NCBI RefSeq assembly: GCF_000621865.1
Contig: NZ_JHXE01000009.1
Span: 62,001 to 126,000 of the forward strand
Direction: 5' to 3'
DNA: 64,000 bases
Source: Pseudobutyrivibrio sp. MD2005
GTDB taxonomy: Bacteria; Bacillota; Clostridia; Lachnospirales; Lachnospiraceae
The position numbers and the translations under genes were made by a program. The stretch's first letter is position 1. Each line of letters opens with the position of its first letter. Positions 37,701-45,893 of this stretch are shown here, in pieces. The notes beneath the pieces are model-generated. The model was not told where the DNA came from, did no database searches, and worked only from the letters and a program-made list of their open reading frames with translations.

Positions 37701-37728
37701 ATATAACATAGGATTTGGAAAATTACAA
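37701..37728 (-). promoter_or_regulatory. Candidate promoter for the four-gene operon
   Basis: On the minus strand, TTGTAA (37723-37728) and TTATAT (37701-37706) are 16 bases apart. This would yield a leader of roughly 80-150 nt before the first gene. It is weakly consensus and unproven. Confidence 0.4.
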
Positions 37729-37811
37729 GTAGAAATTTAATTTATTTTTAAATGTGTTTTATAACGGTTTGCTCGGCGGTAGGAACTCTATTACCTTGGG
37801 CTTGATTTTGA

Positions 37812-38064
37812 AGTATCACTTTTGACCTTATTTTTAAAGTGATACTGGAAAATGAGTCTATATGCAAGAGAAATCATTTTTTGAGTATCACTATTGAGGG
37901 ATTTTAGAAAAGTGATACTTGAAACAGAAGAGAATTGCCATCATAGAGGCACTAATGAGTATCACTTTTAAAATAGGATAAAAAGTGATACTCGAAAATT
38001 GAAATAGTATGCTGATTTATTGAAAATGCAGTATCACTTTTGAATATGCGTTAAAAGTGATACT
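37812..38064. repeat. Four hairpins in a 72-74 nt periodic array
   Basis: Four palindromic units at 37812-37846, 37884-37919, 37958-37992 and 38030-38064 each begin AGTATCACT and end AGTGATACT. Stems run 9-13 bp. The central 11-18 bases differ in every unit. The start-to-start distances are 72, 74 and 72; the three intervals of 37-38 nt also differ, though all have GAAA near the left and TGC near the middle. Because the loops vary and no cas gene is present, this is not a CRISPR array. It lies between a divergent-promoter region and LIR-2. Confidence 0.85.
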
Positions 38065-38076
38065 ACGAATAACCAA

Positions 38077-38704
38077 CCAGCTCTTTACCATTCACAGTTT
38101 ATTTTGGAGGGGCGCCCTCACCCCAGCTGTGGCCTCCAGTATACACATGGCGTGATTTTGCGAATATTGTTGCTTTTCTTATGGGCCAAATTTATGCATT
38201 GCACATGTGTCTTGTTGCGGAATGAACCATTTTGAAAAATGTTTTTTATGTGGCGGACACTGAAGTTTTTTATGTACTTCTCAGGCTGAGGGGACTTGGT
38301 TTCATATTCCGCTTGCTAAGTAACATGACAAAGCAGGTTTTGCATATATAATCACCGTGGCACATTCAACATCGTGTTTTAAGTGACCACTTGCGCTGCC
38401 GTCCATGGCAGCGCATGCTTATATATTGCAAAACCTGCTTTTATGTTACTAAGCTCACTCCAAAATCAACCAAGTTCCCCTCAGTCTGAGAAGTACAAAT
38501 TACACTATGCCGTGTGTCCGCCAACCAAAAACCTTTTTCAAAATTGTACAGGCCTGCAAAAGACACATGTAAATAAAGATGCATAAATGGCCCATTAGAA
38601 AAACGCAATATTCTTGCAATGCGCCATGTGTATACTGGAGGCCACAGCTGGGGTGAGGGCGTCATAAATGTATGGCAACTGTGAATGGTAACGCCAGCTC
38701 TTTA
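38077..38704. repeat. Long inverted-repeat element LIR-2 with flanking direct repeats
   Basis: This second copy of LIR-1 is centred at 38387. A perfect 36-bp outer arm (38115-38150 with 38624-38659) is unrelated in sequence to the outer arms of LIR-1. Beyond it ACCATTCACAGTT recurs inverted (38087-38099 with 38678-38690). An 11-bp direct repeat CCAGCTCTTTA flanks the whole (38077-38087; 38694-38704), as a target duplication would. The inner 182 bp (38294-38475) matches LIR-1 in the same orientation, but the surrounding arms match LIR-1 in the opposite orientation. No protein-coding frame is convincing. The right end is 12 bp from the valS -35 box. Confidence 0.9.
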
Positions 38705-38716
38705 ATGAGTGGCACC

Positions 38717-38745
38717 TTGACAATAGAAAAATATTTTTCTATTAT
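38717..38745 (+). promoter_or_regulatory. valS promoter
   Basis: TTGACA at 38717-38722, a 17-base spacer, and TATTAT at 38740-38745: a near-consensus housekeeping promoter just ahead of the T-box leader. Confidence 0.8.
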
Positions 38746-38756
38746 AAGAAGAGTTT

Positions 38757-39020
38757 AAATGCGATGATGAAGAGGAGTAATCAGTGTCGTCCTGTAGAGA
38801 GGGTCGCTCACCGGCTGAAAGGTGACCTAGGAGCTGAGCTGACGAAGGTAGCTTCGGAGCAGGTGGTGAATAAAGCATCTCGGCGCCGGTCGTCCAGATG
38901 GATAAGCCATCCGAGTCGTTCCCGTAAGGAATAAGATGAGATATAAATGCAGGTGGTAACGCGACCGTATCGTATATGGCGCCCTGTGTACAGCAATTTG
39001 CCGTACACAGGGCTTTTTTT
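38757..39020 (+). promoter_or_regulatory. T-box riboswitch controlling valS
   Basis: The leader begins with a Stem I region (GAGGAGTAATCAG, then AGAGAGGGTCGC and GGCTGAAAGGTGAC). It reaches the antiterminator bulge CAGGTGGTAACGCGAC at 38950-38965 and ends in a terminator of stem GCCCTGTGTAC / GTACACAGGGC plus seven T (38981-39020). Uncharged tRNA would pair with the bulge and permit readthrough. A GTA valine codon at 38848-38850 lies where a specifier could sit, but I could not fold Stem I well enough to assign it. Target valS lies 250 nt downstream, which is farther than usual because a repeat intervenes. Confidence 0.92.
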
Positions 39021-39036
39021 GTTCGTGGAAGCCTAC

Positions 39037-39242
39037 GCCAGTTACAGCTACAAGCCTTAGAGTTTCTCCGCTCAGCGTAGAATGCTTCGCGTGAGAAACC
39101 TAAGAGCTTGATGCTTACTGGCTCGGTTATTTCAAAGCTTATAAATAGCTTGTAGTTAAACAATCTCTGAGTGTTGCATAAGCGGAGTTTTCTATGCGAA
39201 GCGGTGCAATTTCTCAGGATTGTGAACGTAACAAGCGAGCCA
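39037..39242. repeat. Two adjoining palindromic repeats (PAL family, copies 3 and 4)
   Basis: Copy 3 (39037-39122) pairs GCCAGT with ACTGGC and CTTAGAGTTTCTC with GAGAAACCTAAG around CGCTCAGCGTAGAATGCTTCGCG, which is the reverse complement of the 25.2 kb core with a few changes. Copy 4 (39119-39242) pairs GGCTCG with CGAGCC and GCTTGTAGTT...ACAATCTCTGAG with its complement. Both lie inside the valS transcript between the T-box terminator and the ribosome site. Confidence 0.75.
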
Positions 39243-39270
39243 CAACGTGCAGTTTAGAAAGGAAACGAGG

Positions 39271-41919
39271 ATGAAAGAATTAGCAAAGACTTATGATCCT
39301 AAGGGTCTTGAAGACAGACTCTATAAAAAGTGGGAGGAGAATGGCTATTTCCACGCTGAGGTGGACCGCAGCAAGAAGCCATTTACTATTGTGATGCCAC
39401 CACCAAATATCACTGGTCAGCTTCACATGGGCCACGCACTTGATAACACAATGCAGGATATTCTTATCAGATATAAGAGAATGCAGGGCTACTCAGCTCT
39501 TTGGCAGCCAGGTACAGACCATGCAGCTATTGCTACAGAGGTAAAGGTTATCGAGCACCTTAAGAAGCAGGGCATCGAAAAGGATGACCTTGGTCGTGAA
39601 GGCTTCCTTGAAAAGTGCTGGGAGTGGAAGGATGAATACGGCACACGTATCATCAACCAGCTTAAGAAAATGGGTTCTTCAGCTGACTGGGAACGCGAGA
39701 GATTCACAATGGATGAAGGCTGCTCTAAGGCTGTTGAGGAAGTATTCGTAAAGCTTTTCAATGAGGGTTATATCTACAAGGGTAACCGTATCATCAACTG
39801 GTGCCCAGTTTGTCAGACATCTATCTCTGATGCAGAGGTTGAGCATGAGGAGCAGGCAGGACATTTCTGGCACATGAAGTACGAAATTGTTGGCGAGCCA
39901 GGTCGCTTCGTTACTTTCGCAACTACTCGTCCAGAGACAATGCTTGGTGATACAGCTGTTGCTGTAAATCCTAAGGATGAGAGATACCAGGACATCATCG
40001 GAAAGACTGTAATGCTTCCATTTGTAAATCGTGAGATTCCAGTTGTTGCTGATGAATATGTAGATATGGAATTTGGTACTGGTGTTGTTAAGATTACACC
40101 AGCTCATGACCCTAACGATTTCGAGGTAGGTAAGAGACATAACCTTCCTGTAATCAATGTTCTTAATGACGACGCTACTATTAATTCAAACGGTGGCGAG
40201 TTTGAGGGCATGGATAGATATGAGGCTCGTGAAATCATCGTTAAGAAGATGGATGAGATGGGACTTCTCGTTAAGATTGAGGAGCACACTCACAACGTTG
40301 GTACACATGATAGATGTAAGACTACTGTAGAGCCTATGGTTAAGCCACAGTGGTTCGTTGCTATGGAAGAGCTTGCGAAGCCAGCTATCGAGGCTATCAA
40401 GACAGGTGAGCTTCAGTTCGTTCCTAAGAACTACGATAAGACATATTTACACTGGCTTGAGAACATCCGTGATTGGTGTATTTCACGTCAGCTTTGGTGG
40501 GGACACAGAATTCCTGCATACTACTGCGAGAAGTGTGGTGAGACAGTTGTTGCTCGTTCAGCAGATGCTCCAACAGTTTGCCCTAAGTGCGGTCACACAC
40601 ACATGAAGCAGGATGAGGATACACTTGATACATGGTTCTCATCAGCACTTTGGCCATTCTCAACACTTGGTTGGCCAGAGAACACAGAGGAGCTTGATTA
40701 CTTCTATCCAACAGACGTACTTGTTACTGGATACGATATCATCTTCTTCTGGGTAATCAGAATGGTATTCTCAGGATATGCTCACACAGGAAAGTCACCA
40801 TTCCACACAGTACTTATCCACGGTCTCGTTCGTGATTCTCAGGGCCGCAAGATGTCTAAGTCACTTGGAAATGGTATCGATCCACTTGAGATTATTGATA
40901 ACTATGGTGCAGATGCACTTCGTCTTACACTTATCACAGGTAATGCACCTGGTAACGATATGCGTTTCTACAATGAGCGTGTTGAGAATAGCCGTAACTT
41001 TGCAAACAAGGTTTGGAATGCATCACGTTTCATCATGATGAACCTTGCAGATAATGAGGTTACAGAGCCAGCAGAGGCAGACCTTGCAACAGAGGATAAG
41101 TGGATTATTTCTGCAGTTAACACTTTAGCTAAAGATGTTACTGAAAATATGAATAAATATGAGCTTGGTATTGCAGTTCAGAAGGTATATGATTTTATTT
41201 GGGATCAGTTCTGCGACTGGTATATCGAGATTGTAAAGCCAAGAATGTACTCAGAAGAGTATACAGCTAGCAAGAATGCAGCACTTTGGACAGCTAAGTT
41301 TGCACTTACAAATGCCCTTAAGATGCTTCATCCATTCATGCCATTCATCACAGAAGAAATCTTCTGCACACTTCAGAGCGAAGAGGAGACAATCATGCTT
41401 TCAGCTTGGCCTGAGTATGATGAGGCAAAGAACTATAAAGTGGAGGAAGCAAAGGTAGAGCGTGCCAAAGATGTAGTTCGTGGCATGAGACAGCTTCGTA
41501 CAGATATGGATGTTCCACCTTCAAAGAAGGCAGCTATCCACATCGTTGCAGAGGATGCAGATGTAAGAGCAACATTCGAAGAGATTACACCAATCTTTAA
41601 GACTCTTGCTGGTGCAACAGATGTAATCGTACAGGCTGACAAGCTTGGTATCGGAGATGACGCAGTTTCAGCTGTTATCCCTGATGCAACACTCTTTGTT
41701 CCACTTGAAGATCTCGTAGATTTCGAGAAGGAAAAAGAGCGACTCACAAAAGAAAAAGAAAAGCTAGAGAAGGAGCTTGCTCGTTCACGTGGCATGCTCT
41801 CAAACGAGAAGTTCATGAGCAAGGCACCAGAGGCAAAGGTTGCCGAAGAGCGTGAAAAGCTCGCAAAATATGAGGCTATGATGGCACAGGTTGAGGCTCG
41901 TTTAGCTTCAATGAAATAA
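39271..41919 (+). CDS. valS: Valyl-tRNA synthetase
   Basis: At 882 residues from ATG 39271 (AAAGGAAACGAGG upstream; a GTG at 39247 is rejected for lacking a site). HIGH motif is PPPNITGQLHMGHAL, KMSKS is GRKMSKSLGNG. Editing (CP1) domain lies between, with TTRPETMLGD. Cys pairs CEKCGETVV and CPKCGH form a zinc-binding insertion. The C-terminal arm is a coiled coil (EKERLTKEKEKLEKEL), diagnostic for ValRS against IleRS. It charges tRNA-Val in the cytoplasm. Controlled by the upstream T-box. High abundant-codon use as expected. Confidence 0.98.
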   Translation: MKELAKTYDPKGLEDRLYKKWEENGYFHAEVDRSKKPFTIVMPPPNITGQLHMGHALDNTMQDILIRYKRMQGYSALWQPGTDHAAIATEVKVIEHLKKQGIEKDDLGREGFLEKCWEWKDEYGTRIINQLKKMGSSADWERERFTMDEGCSKAVEEVFVKLFNEGYIYKGNRIINWCPVCQTSISDAEVEHEEQAGHFWHMKYEIVGEPGRFVTFATTRPETMLGDTAVAVNPKDERYQDIIGKTVMLPFVNREIPVVADEYVDMEFGTGVVKITPAHDPNDFEVGKRHNLPVINVLNDDATINSNGGEFEGMDRYEAREIIVKKMDEMGLLVKIEEHTHNVGTHDRCKTTVEPMVKPQWFVAMEELAKPAIEAIKTGELQFVPKNYDKTYLHWLENIRDWCISRQLWWGHRIPAYYCEKCGETVVARSADAPTVCPKCGHTHMKQDEDTLDTWFSSALWPFSTLGWPENTEELDYFYPTDVLVTGYDIIFFWVIRMVFSGYAHTGKSPFHTVLIHGLVRDSQGRKMSKSLGNGIDPLEIIDNYGADALRLTLITGNAPGNDMRFYNERVENSRNFANKVWNASRFIMMNLADNEVTEPAEADLATEDKWIISAVNTLAKDVTENMNKYELGIAVQKVYDFIWDQFCDWYIEIVKPRMYSEEYTASKNAALWTAKFALTNALKMLHPFMPFITEEIFCTLQSEEETIMLSAWPEYDEAKNYKVEEAKVERAKDVVRGMRQLRTDMDVPPSKKAAIHIVAEDADVRATFEEITPIFKTLAGATDVIVQADKLGIGDDAVSAVIPDATLFVPLEDLVDFEKEKERLTKEKEKLEKELARSRGMLSNEKFMSKAPEAKVAEEREKLAKYEAMMAQVEARLASMK

Positions 41920-41930
41920 TTAATAAAGAT

Positions 41931-42033
41931 AGCCCTCATCAGTCACCTGCGGTGACAGCTTCCCCCAGAGGGGGAAGCCTAGAGTTTGCCTTCCCCCTCT
42001 GGGGGAAGGTGCCCCGAAGGGGCGGATGAGGGT
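41931..42033. repeat. MITE-like palindromic repeat between valS and deoC
   Basis: The outer GCCCTCATC (41932) pairs with GATGAGGGT (42025). Inside are three self-complementary hairpins: GTCACC-TGC-GGTGAC, CTTCCCCC-AGA-GGGGGAAG, and CCTTCCCCCTCTGGGGGAAGG, plus GCCCC-GAA-GGGGC. The CCCTCATC...CTTCCCCC pattern is a repeat I have seen dispersed in many Clostridia genomes. There is no T run, so it may act as an RNA stabiliser or attenuator for deoC, which starts 18 bp later. Confidence 0.85.
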
Positions 42034-42050
42034 ACAGGAGGATACGTAAT

Positions 42051-42728
42051 ATGGATATTAAGAATATTTTAAGCAAATGCGATCACACTTTACTTGGGGT
42101 TGACGCAACATGGAATGACATTAAGGGAATCGTAGATGATGGTATGAAGTATGAGACTGCTTCAGTTTGTATTCCAGCAAGCTTTGTAAAGCAGGCTGCA
42201 GAGTATGTTAAGGAGCAGGGCGGACATCTTCCAATCTGTACAGTAATTGGTTTCCCAAATGGTTATGCTACAACAGCTTCTAAGTGCTTTATGGCAAGCG
42301 ATGCTGTAGATAACGGCGCAGAGGAAGTAGATATGGTTATCAATGTAGGTTGGGTTAAGGAAGGACGTTACGATGATGTTCTTGCTGAAATTAATGCAAT
42401 CAAGGCTGCTTGCAAGGGCAAGCTTCTTAAGGTAATTATTGAGTGTTGCCTTCTTACAGATGAAGAGAAGATTAAGATGTGCGAAGTAGTTTCAAAGTCA
42501 GATGCTGATTACATCAAGACATCTACAGGCTTCTCTACAGGCGGAGCTACATTTGATGATATCAAGCTTATGGCAGACCATATGACAAACGGAAAGCTTA
42601 TCAAGGCTGCAGGCGGAATCGCTTCACTTGATGATGCTCAGAAGTTTATCGACCTTGGTGCTAGCCGTCTTGGTACTAGCCGTGTTGTAAAGGCTGTAAA
42701 GGGACTTCCAAACGACGGAAAGTACTAG
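42051..42728 (+). CDS. deoC: Deoxyribose-phosphate aldolase
   Basis: At 225 residues, this is a normal DeoC. The aldolase lysine lies in [36 protein letters not shown] and the AAGGI phosphate site are also present. It splits 2-deoxyribose-5-phosphate into glyceraldehyde-3-phosphate and acetaldehyde, finishing deoxynucleoside catabolism. It fits with cytidine deaminase and a BMP-type nucleoside transporter 3-5 kb downstream. AGGAGG precedes the ATG. Confidence 0.97.
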   Translation: MDIKNILSKCDHTLLGVDATWNDIKGIVDDGMKYETASVCIPASFVKQAAEYVKEQGGHLPICTVIGFPNGYATTASKCFMASDAVDNGAEEVDMVINVGWVKEGRYDDVLAEINAIKAACKGKLLKVIIECCLLTDEEKIKMCEVVSKSDADYIKTSTGFSTGGATFDDIKLMADHMTNGKLIKAAGGIASLDDAQKFIDLGASRLGTSRVVKAVKGLPNDGKY

Positions 42729-42805
42729 AATTTTGCTATATTTACTGAAACCGATGTAACTATTGTGAAAATTTAATGAAAAATTAAATAAAAAACTAAA
42801 ATTTC

Positions 42806-42834
42806 ATGACAAATTAAACGTAAGAAACTATAAT
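42806..42834 (+). promoter_or_regulatory. Candidate promoter for fapA-like gene
   Basis: ATGACA at 42806-42811, a 17-base spacer and a perfect TATAAT at 42829-42834, in an AT-rich 170-bp gap after deoC. Confidence 0.6.
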
Positions 42835-42901
42835 TAGATTAGATTTCTATATGCCTTATGAAATAGAAATCTAAAGATTATTGTTTGTTTACGGGGGACT
42901 T

Positions 42902-44305
42902 ATGGCTCAGCCAATTAGCGCATTAGCACCAAAAGTACAAGTCTCATCTGACGGATTAGAAGCAACTTTGACTTTTAAGATTCCGGATGGGAAGAATGAT
43001 GTACCCAAGTTTACTGCTGCTCAGTTGCTTGGGTTCTTAAATAGCGCCAATGTTACTTTTGGTATTGATCAAGATGCGCTAGCTAGGCTTGCGAATAACC
43101 CTGTTTATGGTAGAGCGATAAAGGTTGCCGAAGGCACTGCTCAGGTGCAGGGCACCCCTGGATATTTTGAATATCACTTTGATACTAATTTCAATAGAAA
43201 ACCAACTATTCGTCCTGATGGAACTGCTGACTACATGAGTATCAAGACAATTGAGACAGTTCAGGAGGGTGATGTGATTGCTACATATCACCCAGCTATA
43301 CAGGGCAGTAGAGGTATGTCGGTCAGAGGCCAGATTCTTGAACCTAAGCCAGTTAGAGATTTACCACCTCTAATTGGCCGAGGTTTTGATAGATCTAGTG
43401 ATAATCTCACTTACACTGCCAAGGTTACAGGTAAAATTGAAGTTAATCAGGGAAAGATTAATATCTCGCCTGTTCATGAGGTTCAGGGAGATGTTGGTAT
43501 TGAGACAGGTAACATCAAGTTTAATGGTGATGTTATTGTTCATGGCGGCGTTCATGACGGTGCTGTTATTGATGCTGCCGGAAATGTAATCATACATGGA
43601 TTGATTGAGGATTGCGATATTCGAACTGGTAAGGATTTGTTCCTGCTTTCTGGAGTAAAGGGCAATGAAAAGACAATCATCGAGTGCAGAGGTTCTATCA
43701 CTGCGCAATTTGTGGAGTATGCAATCATAACATGCTCTGGTAACATAACAGCAGATTACTTGTTTAAGAGTAAAATATCTTGCGATGGTAAGCTTGAACT
43801 TAATGGAAATAATGCGTCTATTATAGGCGGATTTGTTTCTGCGGTTCAGGGAATCGAAGTAAATGATATTGGAAATTCCTTTGGAACAATTACTACAGTT
43901 GCAGTCGGAGTAGATATTGAAAGAGCAGCTCAGTATGAGATTCTTGCAAAGAAGATAGCTGCGATTAATTCTAATGTTGAAAAGATTAAAAAAGGTATCG
44001 AAGAGTTTGATAAACTTGGTGAAGAGCGCGGTATTAATTACAAGGAAGATCCAAGACGTATGCAGCTTCTTAGAGTCAGAATAAGAGATGAAGCTGTTGT
44101 TTTAGAGGAGACAAAAAAGCTGAACAGAATGAAAGAAGTGATTCTTTCAGGAAAAGATGCTACTATAAAAGTGTACAGACGTATGCACGCTGGATGTAAT
44201 ATATCTGTCGACGATCATCATGTTGCAATTACTGAAAGTCATGATAATGTTGAGATAGAAAAGAGCGAAGAAGGAATACGTTTGGTTAAAATCAACAAGG
44301 GTTGA
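42902..44305 (+). CDS. FapA family (DUF342) protein
   Basis: I chose ATG 42902 (GGGGGAC six bases upstream) over an in-frame TTG at 42881, giving 467 residues. The middle is the DUF342 right-handed beta-helix: repeated V-x-G-x-V units (GDVIVHGGVHDGAVIDAAGNVIIHGLIEDC). Upstream is a region with a YHPAIQGSRGMSVRGQ segment. A C-terminal coiled coil (about 350-430) follows. DUF342 proteins are cytoplasmic and often linked to polar or cell-surface assembly; the role is undetermined. It is followed closely by a 48-residue protein and a zinc-ribbon TPR protein, probably one unit. Confidence 0.88.
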   Translation: MAQPISALAPKVQVSSDGLEATLTFKIPDGKNDVPKFTAAQLLGFLNSANVTFGIDQDALARLANNPVYGRAIKVAEGTAQVQGTPGYFEYHFDTNFNRKPTIRPDGTADYMSIKTIETVQEGDVIATYHPAIQGSRGMSVRGQILEPKPVRDLPPLIGRGFDRSSDNLTYTAKVTGKIEVNQGKINISPVHEVQGDVGIETGNIKFNGDVIVHGGVHDGAVIDAAGNVIIHGLIEDCDIRTGKDLFLLSGVKGNEKTIIECRGSITAQFVEYAIITCSGNITADYLFKSKISCDGKLELNGNNASIIGGFVSAVQGIEVNDIGNSFGTITTVAVGVDIERAAQYEILAKKIAAINSNVEKIKKGIEEFDKLGEERGINYKEDPRRMQLLRVRIRDEAVVLEETKKLNRMKEVILSGKDATIKVYRRMHAGCNISVDDHHVAITESHDNVEIEKSEEGIRLVKINKG

Positions 44306-44315
44306 AGGGTGAACG

Positions 44316-44462
44316 ATGATAGATTTTGAAGAAGAATTAAAGAAATACGAGCCTGCAATTGAGGTAGAACAGGCAGAAGCGGATATAAAAGCTAGAGATT
44401 TAACAGATTTGACAGACTTATTGTTTAATATGACTGCTCAAAACAATGGTACGAATAAGTAA
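44316..44462 (+). CDS. Small acidic protein between fapA-like and TPR genes
   Basis: This 48-residue ORF begins 10 bp after the FapA stop with GAAGGGTG upstream. It is an acidic helical peptide (MIDFEEELKKYEPAIEVEQAEADIK) with a repeated DLTDLTDLL segment. I recognise no family. Its tight placement and intact frame support expression. It may bind the FapA coiled coil or the TPRs next to it; that is a guess. Confidence 0.6.
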   Translation: MIDFEEELKKYEPAIEVEQAEADIKARDLTDLTDLLFNMTAQNNGTNK

Positions 44463-44494
44463 TTTATCTATGTAAAAAAGTGGAGAATAAATAC

Positions 44495-45892
44495 ATGCAA
44501 TGCTTTATGTGTGGCGCCGATGTTGGAAATAGCAAGGTATGCTATAACTGCGGTGCTGATATTTTGTTATACAAACAAATAATATACACTTCTTATGTGT
44601 TCTATAATCAGGGCTTGGAAAAAGCTAAGGTCAAGGATTTATCAGGTGCTATCGAATCACTTAAATCCTCACTTCAATACTACAAATATAATACGAGAGC
44701 AAGAAACTTGCTTGGTTTATGCTATTACCAGGTAGGTGAGATGGTTCGCGCATTAAATGAGTGGGTTTTGTCTAAAAATCTGCAGCCGGAAGACAACCCT
44801 GATGCTGATAGATATTTGGCTGAGATTGAAAATGCCCCAGGCCTTCTTTCTAAGACAAATTCTACTATAAAGAAATATAATCAGGCCATTGATTATTGCA
44901 AGTCTGGAAGTAAGGACTTAGCAATGATTCAATTGAAAAAGGTCATTACGCAGAACCCTAATTTTGTTAGGGCTCATCAGCTCCTTGCTCTTTTATATAT
45001 CCAGGAGGGCAAATACGCTGATGCGAGAAAGATACTTTCGCAAGCTTCTAAAATCGATGGTAACAACACAACTACCATTAGATATATCCATGAAGTAAAA
45101 GCTCGATTAAAAGAGCAGAACACAGGTCGAAGAAGACATAAGAATGATACGGTGTCTTTTGCTGATGGCAATGATACAGTTATCATGTCTGAAAAGTCAT
45201 TTAGAAGCATGTTGGATAATTCCCGTGCAAGCTTTGTAAACATATTGCTTGGTTTAGTTATCGGTCTGCTTATTTGTTTCTTCCTTGTTGTTCCAACTGT
45301 TAGAGACAGCGTAAAGGATGGCAATACCAACACAATTCTGTCTCTTAATGAATCTCTTGCAGAGGCTAATTCTGAAAAGGATTCGCTACAGTCTGAAGTT
45401 GATGGTTTGAAAAAAGAGCTTAGCGCATTTGATGATAAGCAGGATGTTGCCACCTCATACGATAATCTGTTTGCAGCTCAGAATTCTTACAACGCAGGGG
45501 ATAGCGCAGCGGCAAGTGAATACATACAGCTCGTAACAAAGGATGTCTTAGGAGAGCAGGGACAGCAGGCTTATGATAGCTTGTATGAATTAATCTCACC
45601 AACAATCCTTCAGGGATATTATGATGATGGTAATAATTTCTACGCAGAAGAAAATTATGAAAGTGCTATCGTCAATTACAAAACAGTTGTTGATTCAGAT
45701 GAATCTTATGATGATGGTGCGGCACTCTTCCTGTTAGGGGATTGCTACAGATTGACAGATCAGACAGATTTGGCATTAGAATGCTTTAATAAAGTTGTTG
45801 AATTGTATCCAAGCAATAAATGGGGACGTCAGGCTAAGGTCTACATAGCAGCAGACGATACTCAGCTTGATGCAAAAGAAATAGGTGAATAA
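44495..45892 (+). CDS. Zinc-ribbon, TPR and membrane-helix protein
   Basis: This is 465 residues from ATG 44495 (GGAG nine bases upstream; GTG 44480 lacks a site). Residues 3-22 hold a zinc ribbon (CFMCGADVG and CYNCGAD). TPR helices follow (YNQGLEKAKVKDLSGAIESLK, NLLGLCYYQVGEM, HQLLALLYIQEGKYADA). One membrane helix near residues 245-267 (FVNILLGLVIGLLICFFLVV) leads to an extracellular coiled coil and further TPR-like repeats. The two TPR groups lie on opposite sides of the membrane. The stop is one base before the cdd start. Confidence 0.85.
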   Translation: MQCFMCGADVGNSKVCYNCGADILLYKQIIYTSYVFYNQGLEKAKVKDLSGAIESLKSSLQYYKYNTRARNLLGLCYYQVGEMVRALNEWVLSKNLQPEDNPDADRYLAEIENAPGLLSKTNSTIKKYNQAIDYCKSGSKDLAMIQLKKVITQNPNFVRAHQLLALLYIQEGKYADARKILSQASKIDGNNTTTIRYIHEVKARLKEQNTGRRRHKNDTVSFADGNDTVIMSEKSFRSMLDNSRASFVNILLGLVIGLLICFFLVVPTVRDSVKDGNTNTILSLNESLAEANSEKDSLQSEVDGLKKELSAFDDKQDVATSYDNLFAAQNSYNAGDSAAASEYIQLVTKDVLGEQGQQAYDSLYELISPTILQGYYDDGNNFYAEENYESAIVNYKTVVDSDESYDDGAALFLLGDCYRLTDQTDLALECFNKVVELYPSNKWGRQAKVYIAADDTQLDAKEIGE

Positions 45893-45893
45893 A

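Noticed and set aside
37812-38064. CRISPR-like spacing (about 35-nt units, 37-38 nt intervals)
   Set aside because: Only the outer stem bases are conserved; the unit centres differ, the stems are palindromes to their ends, and no cas gene is in the window.
38702-39163. 153-residue minus-strand frame over the T-box
   Set aside because: It spans the T-box, terminator and palindromic repeats; the apparent protein is the complement of structured RNA.
41433-41939. 168-residue minus-strand Ser-rich frame over valS C-terminus
   Set aside because: It is the complement of the Lys/Glu-rich ValRS coiled coil; composition explains the open frame.
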